Assembly: GCA_964035575.1 (NCBI GenBank)
Contig: OZ037841.1
Span: 1,798,001 to 1,862,000 of the forward strand
Source: Rhynchopus sp. YZ270_cl-10
Lineage: Eukaryota; Euglenozoa; Diplonemea; Diplonemida; Diplonemidae
Reading direction: 5' to 3'
DNA: 64,000 nt
Shown: positions 41,041 through 51,068 of the stretch, one piece after another
Position numbering within the stretch: position 1 is the stretch's first letter
Layout: every line of letters begins with the position of its first letter
Notes under the pieces: model-generated
Databases searched by the model: none
Told to the model about the DNA's origin: nothing
The model's input: the letters and a program-made list of their open reading frames with translations, nothing else
Program-made: the position numbers and the translations under genes

Positions 41041-44007
41041 ATGATGAGAACCAGAACCTCGTCATGGTGCACACAACAGCTGCCCCTTCTCCTCCTCCTT
41101 GCCTGCACGACAGTCCCACCTGCAGCAGGGGTGCCACAGCAGCCGATCAGAGTCATGGCAGTTCTCTCCACTCACATACCCGTCACCCCACACGGTGCAT
41201 GGGGTCCAGTGTCAGCCTGCATGCAGATCACACCTAGCTGCAAGGGCGGGCTTCCTCCACTTCACGCATGGCTGCGGCAGCAGCGGTCTGACGCACGAGG
41301 CAGCGTCTTCCTCACTGGACCTGACACCAAAAGTCGTTTCATTCTGTCGTACCCTTCGCAGTATCTTTTCAACCTTGAAGCCTGGCGACGACTTAGTGTT
41401 GACTTTGGAGTGCTCCAAGACGAAACGTTTGTGACGATGGACGGTCGTGCTGATGTTGCGGTACAGTTCCTGGAGGCGGCTCACGTTCCCATGATTGCAT
41501 CTAGTATGCTGCCGGACAGCACATTTCCTATGTTCTACGGTCTCACCGAGCGGATTCACTACAAAACCATTGATGGTGTAACTATCGCGACGATTACACT
41601 CTGGTCTGATCTCTGGCTCGGAGGCTCATTTAGCTTCTTCCGTCACGCAAGTATCCTTCCTGTTGTCTGCAAACGTGCCCGTGCACGTGGTGCACAACGT
41701 ATTGTGATCTTCATTTCTGGAACACCCTCGCCCGGTGCTGACGACCCCACCATCTACTCACAGTACGACATTGATGTTGCGGTCTTCACTTTCGTCCCTG
41801 GAGACACCATCAAAACCAATGGGACGACCATATACAGGACAGGGCCTGATTATGGACTGCTGTCGGTGAGCCTTGTGCAGGACGGTGCAGTGTGGACGGA
41901 TTCGTTTGAGGCAATCAGTCTCAACACACCACCTGCAGGATACGACACGGCTGTGTTTGCTGCGGACCAGGCCTGGGCACAGCTCGCGTTGGACCAGGCG
42001 AATGCGAACAACGTTGCTCTCACTGTGTCCACTGCAGCGCTTGACCCATCCTCTGGCCCGAATGGCGAACTTCTCTGTGCCCTGTACGAATGCCACATGG
42101 GACGTATGGGGTGTGATGCAATATATGAATGGGCCACATGGGCCGATGTGGTGGTGACTGTGGGTGGGTCCTTCAGAGGTCCTGGGTGGCCGGCCGGCCC
42201 AGTGACGAACGGCGACATCTATGCGGGGAACCCGTTCACAAATTTGATGTGCACACAGAACTACACAGGTCCAGGGTTGTTGCGTATTTTGGAGCAGGGT
42301 TTGAACTTCACAGCTTCTGACGGGACGCATTCAGGTGCAAGCCATTCGTACCTGCAGGTGGCGGGGTTGCGATTCAGGTACAACACACTCCTGCCGCGGC
42401 AGCAGCGTGTCACGGCGGTGGAGGTCTTTGACAAGGAGCTGGAGGAGTACGTTCCCCTGAGCAGACGCCGCACCTACTCGGTGGTCACCATCCAGCACCT
42501 CCTCCGTGGTGCTGACGGCTACGGAGACAGTCTTGGCGACCACCAACCAGGCTCACAGGTGTGCCACACGAGCACCACAATTGAATTGTTCATTGCCTAC
42601 CTGAAGCGCCAGAGCACCTACACACCACACATTGACGGGCTCTCTATTAACGACTTCAGCGGGACATGGATGAACCTCTTGAACAAGACACGTGAGGACT
42701 GCACAGTGGACGAACGCTTCTTGGCTGAGTGGAGCGACTGCGAGCCTTGTGAGCCAGGCTTCTGGCATCCCAACGTTGAGAGTGAGTTCTGTGTGGAGAA
42801 GCTTGCGACTGTGAAGGAGTCAGGAGACGGTGCGCCTATTGGTTTGATTCTTGGTGTCGTGTTTGGTGTGCTTGTGCTGCTTGCGATTCCTGTTGCGTGG
42901 AAGATGACAGAGAAGCAGCGCCGCATCAACGCACTCTTCAACAACAACAAGATTGCTGAGGAATGCGCCGTTGCGGTTGTGGAGCTGCGTCTCTCGGACC
43001 TGGATTACTTACTGGAGCTGGACAACCCGAACAAAATCCAAGCAGCCTTCGTCTCCATTGTGAAGCAGCTGAAGGTGTACATGGCGTTCATGCCAAAGAC
43101 TCTCCTTGCTGACCGCCAAGACGCGAGTGAAGTGATCCAAAAAGAAGCATCAGGAGCAGCATCTGACACTTCGTCAAACATAAGCAAGTCGTCTGGTCAG
43201 TCTCGCCAGAAAGATCAGGTCAGGCAAGCAACAAACTTCACAAAGCGCAAAAGCATTTCGATGATGTGCCTGAACAGCAGAAACCACACTGCACTCTGCG
43301 ATAAGTCGGACAGTGCAGGTGTGGTGCACACAGCACTGATTGAGAACTTCACCTTCACCGTTGCGACACACAAGGGTGTGTCCGAGCCTATGTGTGGCGA
43401 CCGTCTTGTGGCATCGTGGAACACTGCCATCGACCGTGCGGGGCACTCCGCGTTGTCGTGTGCTGCAGCACACGAATTGATTGATAAGTTCACAGACCCA
43501 AAGAAGAGTGTGTTACCAGCATGGACAGCTATTACACCGAACATTGGAATTGCTTCAGGAAAGGTGCTCTTTGGTTTGTTTGGCGGCACGACAACAAAGA
43601 AGTACGACGTTATCGGGAAGGTGCTGCCGTCTGCAACGATTCTGATGCTTCTGAACAAAGAGCACGAGACGCACATCCTCGTCACTGCGAAGGTTGCGGA
43701 GGCTGTGAACTCTCTTTACTTTTTGCGCATTGTGGACCATGTGAAGTACAGGAAGCTGGAGCGGGCGAGCTTTATCTTTGAGTTGCGTGAGCGCAAGGAA
43801 AGCAAGAACGGTGACGAGTGGATGTACGCGATGGAGTCGCACGAGAAGGCTGATCCACACGCCTTCTGCAATGAGACGTGGTATGAGCTTGTCACGAATG
43901 CTAAGTACCCTACGCAGGCTGAAGGGTTGAGTGAAAAGCTGCTCTCGATAGTAAAGTCTCAGAATGACAACTACGTTGCGCCGTGTGCCTCGTTGGATCT
44001 CTTATGA
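41041..44007 (+). CDS. Receptor copy 3: 5'-nucleotidase-like ectodomain, TM, pseudo-cyclase domain
   Basis: 988 residues, full length, same architecture as copy 1: signal peptide, degenerate 5'-nucleotidase ectodomain, CEPC loop, one TM helix (nt 42839-42898) and a class III cyclase-like domain lacking the first metal Asp and the GDxVN motif (reads GKVLP). The N-terminal half shares variants with copy 2 (GAWGPV, RRLSVDFG, DPSSGPNGELLC, FVPGDTIK), while its C-terminal 190 residues or so are essentially those of copy 4 (DPKKSVLPAW through SIVKSQNDNY). The linker reads differently from copies 1 and 2. It ends at a TGA followed by ATAGAGTAAA, also shared with copy 4. Confidence 0.8.
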   Translation: MMRTRTSSWCTQQLPLLLLLACTTVPPAAGVPQQPIRVMAVLSTHIPVTPHGAWGPVSACMQITPSCKGGLPPLHAWLRQQRSDARGSVFLTGPDTKSRFILSYPSQYLFNLEAWRRLSVDFGVLQDETFVTMDGRADVAVQFLEAAHVPMIASSMLPDSTFPMFYGLTERIHYKTIDGVTIATITLWSDLWLGGSFSFFRHASILPVVCKRARARGAQRIVIFISGTPSPGADDPTIYSQYDIDVAVFTFVPGDTIKTNGTTIYRTGPDYGLLSVSLVQDGAVWTDSFEAISLNTPPAGYDTAVFAADQAWAQLALDQANANNVALTVSTAALDPSSGPNGELLCALYECHMGRMGCDAIYEWATWADVVVTVGGSFRGPGWPAGPVTNGDIYAGNPFTNLMCTQNYTGPGLLRILEQGLNFTASDGTHSGASHSYLQVAGLRFRYNTLLPRQQRVTAVEVFDKELEEYVPLSRRRTYSVVTIQHLLRGADGYGDSLGDHQPGSQVCHTSTTIELFIAYLKRQSTYTPHIDGLSINDFSGTWMNLLNKTREDCTVDERFLAEWSDCEPCEPGFWHPNVESEFCVEKLATVKESGDGAPIGLILGVVFGVLVLLAIPVAWKMTEKQRRINALFNNNKIAEECAVAVVELRLSDLDYLLELDNPNKIQAAFVSIVKQLKVYMAFMPKTLLADRQDASEVIQKEASGAASDTSSNISKSSGQSRQKDQVRQATNFTKRKSISMMCLNSRNHTALCDKSDSAGVVHTALIENFTFTVATHKGVSEPMCGDRLVASWNTAIDRAGHSALSCAAAHELIDKFTDPKKSVLPAWTAITPNIGIASGKVLFGLFGGTTTKKYDVIGKVLPSATILMLLNKEHETHILVTAKVAEAVNSLYFLRIVDHVKYRKLERASFIFELRERKESKNGDEWMYAMESHEKADPHAFCNETWYELVTNAKYPTQAEGLSEKLLSIVKSQNDNYVAPCASLDLL

Positions 44008-44743
44008 ATAGAGTAAATGTGACACCAGCCAGCAAACGTTTAGTAGTGCCCCGGGGATATGCTACGATCGTGCTAGGCTGATAAAAGTGAGGGGGTATTG
44101 TGATGCGGTACCAGCTTAACCTATCCGGGTTTCTTTTTACACCTTCTGTTGTTGACCGCAGGGTTTTTGTGCTTTTTTCCGGGGCTGGCTCGTACCCGGG
44201 TCAGTCGGTGCCTGCATCAACTACTTGTTTCTTTTTCGCTTTTGTTTCCACAAAAGACATCGTTGCAAAGCAAAACCTTTCCTCATATTCAGCAGCATTG
44301 ATTTTTTGTTTTACGTTGAGGTTCCCACTTTTCCTTTTGTTTGTTGTCTCAGCCATCTTGTATTTTTGAGAAGTCTGGACAAAGAAACAAAACGAAAAGT
44401 GGGAGTGCCCTTCATGACGACCCTGCATATTCAAAACCTTTACAACCAAAAGATCGCATTTTCTTCATCTTTTTCTCACAGTTCGGGTTTTCTCCTCTTG
44501 TGCAATACCGGACGCAGGACATCCTCCTCCTGCTTTCCTCCTTTGGCAACGTTTTAGCACTGTAGACGGAGTTTAGGTTCAGCTGTCCAGCTCTTGTCCC
44601 TCATCCCATACCCATCCCAGACAACTTTCATTCACTTTTAGGGGTTCTTACACTTACACGGGTTTCATATTATGTGAGCCAAGGTGTCTCGTTCCTGTCG
44701 CACTTTGCATTTGCTTCTTTCTTTTGAACCCATCATATACCAC
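44008..44743. repeat. Intergenic spacer duplicated with the receptor gene
   Basis: From about 44140 to 44610 this spacer matches 48145-48602 downstream of copy 4: the family X core (CCTGCATCAACTACTTG), TTTTGTTTCCACAAAAGACA, GGACGCAGGACATCCTCC, GTAGACGGAGTTTAGGTTCA and TTGTCCCTCATCCCAT. So the unit that duplicated was gene plus 3' spacer. The TTTAGGTTCA phrase is half of the dispersed hairpin motif. No gene. Confidence 0.75.
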
Positions 44744-47713
44744 ATGATGAGAACGAGAACCTCGTCATGGTGCACACAACAGCTGTCCCTTCTCCTCCTC
44801 CTTGCCTGCACGACAGTCCCACCTGCAGCAGGGGTGCCACAGCAGCCGATCAGAGTCATGGCAGTGCTCTCCACCCAGACACCCGTCACCCCACACGGTG
44901 CATATGGTCCAGTGTCAGCCTGCATGCAGATCACACCTAGCTGCAAGGGCGGGCTTCCTCCACTTCACGCATGGCTGCGGCAGCAGCGGTCTGACGCACG
45001 AGGCAGCGTCTTCCTCACTGGACCTGACACCAAAAGTCGTTTCATTCTTTCGTACCCTTCGCAGTATCTTTTCAACCTTGAAGCCTGGCGACGACTTGGT
45101 GTTGACTTTGGAGTGCTCCAAGACGAAACGTTTGTGACGATGGACGGTCGTGCTGATGTTGCGATACAGTTCCTGGAGGCGGCTCACGTTCCCATGATTG
45201 CGTCAAGCATGATGTCTGACAACACATTTACTATGTTCTACGGTCTCACCGAGCGGATTCACTACAAAACCATTGATGGTGTAACTATCGCGACGATTAC
45301 ACTCTGGTCTGATGTATGGCAGGGAGGCACATTTGGCTTCTTCCGTCACGCAGTCATCCTTCCTGTTGTCTGCAAACGTGCCCGTGCACGTGGTGCACAA
45401 CGTATCGTTGTCTTCATTTCTGGTTCCACCTCCGGTGCTGACGACCCCACCATCTACTCACAGTACGACATTGATGTTGCGGTATTTACCTTGTTCGCTG
45501 GAGAGACCATCAAAACCAATGGGACGACCATATACAGGACAGGGCCTGATTATGGACTGCTGTCGGTGAGCCTTGTGCAGGATGGTGCAGTGTGGACGGA
45601 TTCGTTTGAGGCAATCAGTCTCAACACACCACCTGCAGGATACGACACGGCTGTGTTTGCTGCGGACCAGGCCTGGGCACAGCTCGCGTTGGACCAGGCG
45701 AATGCGAACAACGTTGCTCTCACTGTGTCCACTGCAGCGCTTGACCCGTCCACTGGCCCAGACGGTGCTTATCTCTGTGCCCTGTACGAATGCCACATGG
45801 GACGTATGGGGTGTGATGCAATATATGAATGGGCCACATGGGCCGATGTGGTGGTAACTGTGGGTGGGTCCTTCAGAGGTCCTGGGTGGCCGGCCGGCCC
45901 AGTGACGAACGGCGACATCTATGCGGGGAACCCGTTCACAGATTTGATGTGCACACAGAACTACACAGGTCCAGGGTTGTTGCGTATTTTGGAGCAGGGT
46001 CTCAACTTCACAGCTTCTGACGGGACGAAGCCTGAAGGTGCAAGCCATTCGTACCTGCAGGTGGCGGGGTTGCGATTCAGGTACAACACACTCCTGCCGC
46101 GGCAGCAGCGTGTCACGGCGGTGGAGGTCTTTGACAAGGAGCTGGAGGAGTACGTTCCCTTGAGCAGACGCCGCACCTACTCGGTGGTCACCATCCAGCA
46201 CCTCCTCCGTGGTGCTGACGGCTACGGAGACAGTCTTGGCGACCACCAACCAGGCTCACAGGTGTGCCACACGAGCACCACAATTGAGGTGTTCATTGCC
46301 TACCTGAAGCGCCAGAGCACCTACACACCACACATTGACGGGCTCTCTATTAACGACTTCAGCGGGACATGGATGAACCTCTTGAACAAGACACGTGAGG
46401 ACTGCACAGTGGACGAACGCTTCTTGGCTGAGTGGAGCGACTGCGAGCCGTGTGAGCCAGGCTTCTGGCATCCCAACGTTGAGAGTGAGTTCTGTGTGGA
46501 GAAGCTTGCGACTGTGAAGGAGTCAGGAGACGGTGCGCCTATTGGTTTGATTCTTGGTGTCGTGTTTGGTGTGCTTGTGCTGCTTGCGATTCCTGTTGCG
46601 TGGAAGATGACAGAGAAGCAGCGCCGCATCAACGCACTCTTCAACAACAACAAGATTGCTGAGGAATGCGCCGTTGCGGTTGTGGAGCTGCGTCTCTCGG
46701 ACCTGGATTACTTACTGGAGCTGGACAACCCGAACAAAATCCAAGCAGCCTTCATCTCCATTGTGAAGCAGCTGAAGGTGTACATGGCGTTCATGCCAAA
46801 GACTCTCCTTGCTGACCGCCAAGGCGCGAGTGAAGTGATCCAAAAAGAAGCATCAGGAGCAGCATCTGACACTTCGTCGAACAGGAGCAGCAGATCATCT
46901 ATCTGTTCGCGTGACAAGGAGAACATTAGGCAGGCAACAAACTTCACACAACGCAAAAGCATTTCGATGATGTGCCTGAACAGCAGAAACCACACTGCAC
47001 TCTGCGATAAGTCGGACAGTGCAGGTGTGGTGCACACAGCACTGATTGAGAACTTCACCTTCACTGTTGCGACACACAAGGGTGTGTCCGAGCCTATGTG
47101 TGGCGACCGTCTTGTGGCATCGTGGAACACTATCGTCGACCGTGCGGGGCACTGTGAGCGTGCGTGCACTGCAGCACATGCATTGGTTGATAGGTTCACA
47201 GACCCAAAGAAGAGTGTGTTACCAGCATGGACAGCTATTACACCGAACATTGGAATTGCTTCAGGAAAGGTGCTCTTTGGTTTGTTTGGCGGCACGACAA
47301 CAAAAAAGTACGACGTTATCGGGAAGGTGCTGCCGTCTGCAACGATTCTGATGCTTCTGAACAAAGAGCACGAGACGCACATCCTCGTCACTGCGAAGGT
47401 TGCGGAGGCTGTGAACTCTCTTTACTTTTTGCGCATTGTGGACCATGTGAAGTACAGGAAGCTGGAGCGGGCGAGCTTTATCTTTGAGTTGCGTGAGCGC
47501 AAGGAAAGCAAGAACGGTGACGAGTGGATGTACGCGATGGAGTCGCACGAGAAGGCTGATCCACACGCCTTCTGCAATGAGACGTGGTATGAGCTTGTCA
47601 CGAATGCTAAGTACCCTACGCAGGCTGAAGGGTTGAGTGAAAAGCTGCTCTCGATAGTAAAGTCTCAGAATGACAACTACGTTGCGCCGTGTGCCTCGTT
47701 GGATCTCTTATGA
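44744..47713 (+). CDS. Receptor copy 4: 5'-nucleotidase-like ectodomain, TM, pseudo-cyclase domain
   Basis: 989 residues, full length. The ectodomain is almost identical to copy 1 (GAYGPV, RRLGVDFG, STGPDGAYLC, LFAGETIK, TKPEGASH). The region after the linker has a segment shared with copy 2 (TIVDRAGHCERAC). The C-terminal 170 residues or so follow copy 3 (KKSVLPAW, VLFGLFGGTTTKK, HVKYRKLERAS). The linker contains RSSRSSICSRDKEN, unique among the four. The same catalytic residues are missing as in copy 1. It therefore reads as a three-part mosaic made by gene conversion or unequal crossover. Its 3' end and spacer are those of copy 3. Confidence 0.8.
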   Translation: MMRTRTSSWCTQQLSLLLLLACTTVPPAAGVPQQPIRVMAVLSTQTPVTPHGAYGPVSACMQITPSCKGGLPPLHAWLRQQRSDARGSVFLTGPDTKSRFILSYPSQYLFNLEAWRRLGVDFGVLQDETFVTMDGRADVAIQFLEAAHVPMIASSMMSDNTFTMFYGLTERIHYKTIDGVTIATITLWSDVWQGGTFGFFRHAVILPVVCKRARARGAQRIVVFISGSTSGADDPTIYSQYDIDVAVFTLFAGETIKTNGTTIYRTGPDYGLLSVSLVQDGAVWTDSFEAISLNTPPAGYDTAVFAADQAWAQLALDQANANNVALTVSTAALDPSTGPDGAYLCALYECHMGRMGCDAIYEWATWADVVVTVGGSFRGPGWPAGPVTNGDIYAGNPFTDLMCTQNYTGPGLLRILEQGLNFTASDGTKPEGASHSYLQVAGLRFRYNTLLPRQQRVTAVEVFDKELEEYVPLSRRRTYSVVTIQHLLRGADGYGDSLGDHQPGSQVCHTSTTIEVFIAYLKRQSTYTPHIDGLSINDFSGTWMNLLNKTREDCTVDERFLAEWSDCEPCEPGFWHPNVESEFCVEKLATVKESGDGAPIGLILGVVFGVLVLLAIPVAWKMTEKQRRINALFNNNKIAEECAVAVVELRLSDLDYLLELDNPNKIQAAFISIVKQLKVYMAFMPKTLLADRQGASEVIQKEASGAASDTSSNRSSRSSICSRDKENIRQATNFTQRKSISMMCLNSRNHTALCDKSDSAGVVHTALIENFTFTVATHKGVSEPMCGDRLVASWNTIVDRAGHCERACTAAHALVDRFTDPKKSVLPAWTAITPNIGIASGKVLFGLFGGTTTKKYDVIGKVLPSATILMLLNKEHETHILVTAKVAEAVNSLYFLRIVDHVKYRKLERASFIFELRERKESKNGDEWMYAMESHEKADPHAFCNETWYELVTNAKYPTQAEGLSEKLLSIVKSQNDNYVAPCASLDLL

Positions 47714-48627
47714 ATAGAGTAAAGTGACATCAGCCAGCATACGCGTCATAGCAATTCTCATCAGCAAAACCCACGTTAGTTAGGGAGGGTTTATGAAGCT
47801 TTACAGCTTTTAGGGTTGGGATCACTGTCACACGAGGTCTTTGCATTTCAAGTCAACGTTCTCGGTTGACAATCCCACAACGTTCAGCCACCTCGCAGGC
47901 GCAGGGCAGTGGCTTCCCCGTGCACGGAGCTTGACAATCGTGCACCAAGAGTTGGGTGCAGGGAACGAGAGTACCTGAAAGCTTCACAGCTCTTCAGCAG
48001 AAGGTGGGTCGCCGGCGGATGGGAGGTTGTGTACCGTCCCCGTCCACATTATGGTACGGGTAACCAGGGGTGCATGTGATACAGCATTTGTCGTGTTTGA
48101 GATTCACTTCATTCCTTCTTTTGTGTAGGGTTTCACCTCTCGTGTTACTTTATTGGCCGCAGGTTTGTGCTTTCATCCGGAGGCTAGCATCGTACGTGGG
48201 TCAGTCGGAGGTCCCTGCATCAACTACTTGGTTCTTTTGCACTTTTGTTTCCACAAAAGACATCGTTGCAAAACTGCAATACCTTCCCTCATGTTCAGCA
48301 GCATTGATTTTTGTTTTATTTTGAGGGTCACACTCGTCGTCTTTCTTAAGAAACACGACGAAAAGTGGAAGTTCCCTAGCATGAAGCATGTTCAAAACAT
48401 TTCACCACAAAAAACTAACTGAGACTTGCATCATCTTTTTCTCACAGTCCCGTTTTTGTCCTCTTGTGCAAAGCTGGACGCAGGACATCCTCCATCTCCT
48501 TTCCTCCTTTGACGTTACAGCACCTGTAGACGGGGTTTAGGTTCATCCGGCCCTCTTTTGTCCCTCATCCCATCCCTACACACCTCATCCCATCCCATCC
48601 AGGACGTGGGTGTTCGACACAAATAAA
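47714..48627. repeat. Spacer after copy 4, dispersed family X and gene-linked duplicate
   Basis: 47930-48170 matches 60640-60800 (GTTGGGTGCAG, AAGGTGGGTCGCCGGC), and 48145-48602 matches the spacer after copy 3. No gene. Confidence 0.65.
48551..48602 (+). promoter_or_regulatory. Splice-acceptor-like pyrimidine tract before the DnaJ gene
   Basis: CCCTCTTTTGTCCCTCATCC and repeated CATCCCATCC end in CAG at 48600-48602, 26 nt before the ATG at 48628. The pattern fits a trans-splice acceptor. Confidence 0.4.
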
Positions 48628-50720
48628 ATGGAGTCGAAGATCTTAGACGCTGTGCCAGAGATCATCGAAGGTGTCGTAAGCAGCTACGACTGCCTCTGCA
48701 TTCCTGAGGACTGCACTGCTGCGGAGGTCATCAAAGCGTACAAAAGGCAGTCCGTACGCTGGCATCCTGACAAGAACCCTGATAACAAAGTTGTTGCCGA
48801 AAAGCGGTTCAAAGAAGTCAATGAGGCGTACCTCACTCTCGTCGACCCAGCGAGTGGCGAGCTGCGTAAACAGTCTGAACAGCAAAGTGTTGCTCACCAG
48901 GGCACACTGCGCGAGGGCATGCACAAATCGCAGCTCACGTTCTCCCTCACACTCACCATTGACGAATTGTTCCGCGGCTGCACCAAACGCAAGGAACTAA
49001 CCAGGAACAAAGTGGTTTTTGGCGATTTGGTTCCAGAGAACAAAGTGTTAGAGATCGCAGTCGAGTCTGGCTGGCGAACCGGGACGAAGCTGTTTTACCC
49101 AGACCTAGGCGGCCCTGTGGGGGTTGGTGGGCAAAGTGTGGACATCATATATGAAGTGCAGCAGGCTGCTCACGATGAATACCGTCGCGCGGGAGACGAT
49201 CTAAACCACGTCTGCACCTTAGATGGCACGAACCGCCCAGTACGTCTCTCCCGCCTCAGCAGCACACCATTGGGCACCCCTACCGGGCCGCTGGTGCCGT
49301 ACTGCAATATCCTCTCAGAACTCTGTCCGGCAAGCATCACACTGCTCAAACCTCATCCCATCCCGGAGGGCATTCTCGAAGGCATGCTTGGGTGTGGTCA
49401 GGTTTCTGGTAAGGCTGTGCCGAAGTGGGCGACGCCGAAGGGGAAGGGGCTGAAGATGCGTGACAAGGACAGCACAGTGGGGAGGGTGCGCATGCCGGGT
49501 GCGTTGCAGGCGGCTGTGGGTGTGGCGGGGGAGGGTGACAGTGTGCTGTGCAGTGTCGCGTGGAAGGTGACGAAGAAGACACAAGAAGTGGCAGTTGGCC
49601 TCGCGCCGCCCACAGCACACTGCGACAGGCGGCACTACGCAGACGTTGCGCAGGGACGCTGGGGTGTCGTGTGGCGTGCAGACGGCAAGGTGTTCACGCT
49701 CGGCAGCGAACGTGTGAAGCTGACGCTGGCACCGTATGACACGTCGGACAAGTGCCAGATTACAGTGCACCCAACAGATGGTCACATCCTCTTCTTCAAG
49801 AACGGCACTCTCCTGCACCACGAAGGCAAGAAGGTTTGTATTTTTGTAGATTTGTAGATTTCAGGGGTGGAGTAGGGTTTTTGGGCACCATCTGGTGGAA
49901 AGAAGCCATACTGAATTTTTTGACCACTTTCGAGACGGAACGGTGTTAAAATGATAAGTGCGTGTCAAGGCCCACTTTTCGCAGACTGCACTGGTCCAAC
50001 ATTAAACAAATCAACCAAAAAACACTTCACAGATCATTATTCCTACTGAGGACAAAACTGCTGGCGACGTTGTCACCATCGAAGGCGAAGGCATGCCAGT
50101 CATGCGCAAGGGGAAGGTTTGTCCACTTCCATCTCCTCTGACCCCTCCCTCCCTCCCTGCCTCCCTCCCCCCCATTCTCTTCTCTTCAGGTTGTCGGTCG
50201 TGGCGACGTGCTTGTCACCTTCTCTGCCCCACGCGTGCAGAAGCCCCGCCAACGCGAGGCTGCTGCAGACGAGAACATCGAAGGCAGCTTTGCCTCCATG
50301 CAGCTGTGGCTGACAGACCGTGGCCACCCTGAGCCCACCGTAGACATGCAGGAGTGGAGCAGCGACACTGGCACGGGGCGGCAGTACCAGGCACGCCTCT
50401 CCCTTGTGCAGAAGCGGCCCTTCAAGCCAGAAGGTGCCTTCGACGGCCAACCCTTCATGGGCAAAATGAGCCCCGTGCGCGCCCTTGCGCTGGACAGCGT
50501 CGGTGCAAAGGTGCTGCGTTGTCTGTCACGCCTCGCAGACCGCTTCCCATCAAGCCACGTACCCACTGCGAAGCCTGTCAAGCGCAAGGCAGCGGAGATG
50601 GACTCTCCTGCAGAAGAAACCCCAGCGGCAAAGGTGCAGAGAACGGAGGAAGTTGGGAAGGTGGAGCAGAAAGAGGCAGAGATCACAGTGCCTACATCGG
50701 CGCTGGACGACATCGATTAG
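48628..50720 (+). CDS. DnaJ (Hsp40) co-chaperone with large SPRY-like insert, three exons
   Basis: Exons 48628-49833, 50033-50116 and 50190-50720; introns of 199 and 73 nt, both with GTTTGT donors and CAG acceptors, both between codons; 606 residues. The first Met after the pyrimidine tract is used. Residues about 20-75 are a J domain with the HPD motif (RWHPDKNPDNK), which stimulates Hsp70 ATPase. There is no Gly/Phe region and no zinc finger, so it is closest to type II. The first substrate-binding beta domain follows (DIIYEVQQAAHDEYRRAGDD). The second is split: its opening is near 195-215, its end (VVTIEGEGMPVMRKGK, GRGDVLVTF) lies on exons 2-3, and about 190 residues are inserted between, including a SPRY/B30.2-like stretch (RWGVVW, HILFFKNGTLL). 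The C-terminus is Lys/Glu-rich. Insert identity is inference. Confidence 0.75.
49834..50032 (+). other. DnaJ intron 1
   Basis: GTTTGTATTT donor, AACACTTCACAG acceptor, 199 nt. Removing it joins HHEGKK to IIIPTEDK in phase, restoring a normal DnaJ C-terminal strand order. Confidence 0.8.
50117..50189 (+). other. DnaJ intron 2
   Basis: GTTTGTCCAC donor, TCTTCTCTTCAG acceptor, 73 nt, with a long C/T tract. Removing it gives MRKGK-VVGRGDVLVTF, the conserved end of the DnaJ C-terminal domain. Confidence 0.85.
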
Positions 50721-51068
50721 TTTTTTTGAAAGGTTTTTTTTTTGTATCTTTCAAGTTTCTTTGATTCTGGGCAAGGAAAAGCTCAAACAATAGGGTCTGT
50801 GGGTTCCACCACAGGGGAGTCTAGAAAGAACATGAGTCACAAAAAAAAGTCAACTAGTTACAGCAACCAAGTATGCTTCATTTATTCCTCTGCACACCCT
50901 CCTCCTCCTCTTCATCCCCACCCCATATCATTAGAAAGGCTTCCCCAACCATACACCCCAAAAACTCTCTGTGTTTCACACCAATTCTCAAAGAAGTTTC
51001 TTCATAGTTTGGGGTACATTAGGATACGTGCTTGTGTGTGCGTGCAGCAGTAATCGTAATATTTAGAG
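50721..51068. other. Spacer between the DnaJ and coiled-coil genes
   Basis: 348 bp, T-rich at the left, no gene. GTGTGCGTGCAGCAG 25 nt before the next ATG may be a splice acceptor. Confidence 0.5.

Noticed and set aside
45458-46249. 263-codon minus-strand ORF, also present at 26794-27585
   Set aside because: It is antisense to a conserved receptor coding frame and appears wherever that sequence appears; there is no independent conservation.
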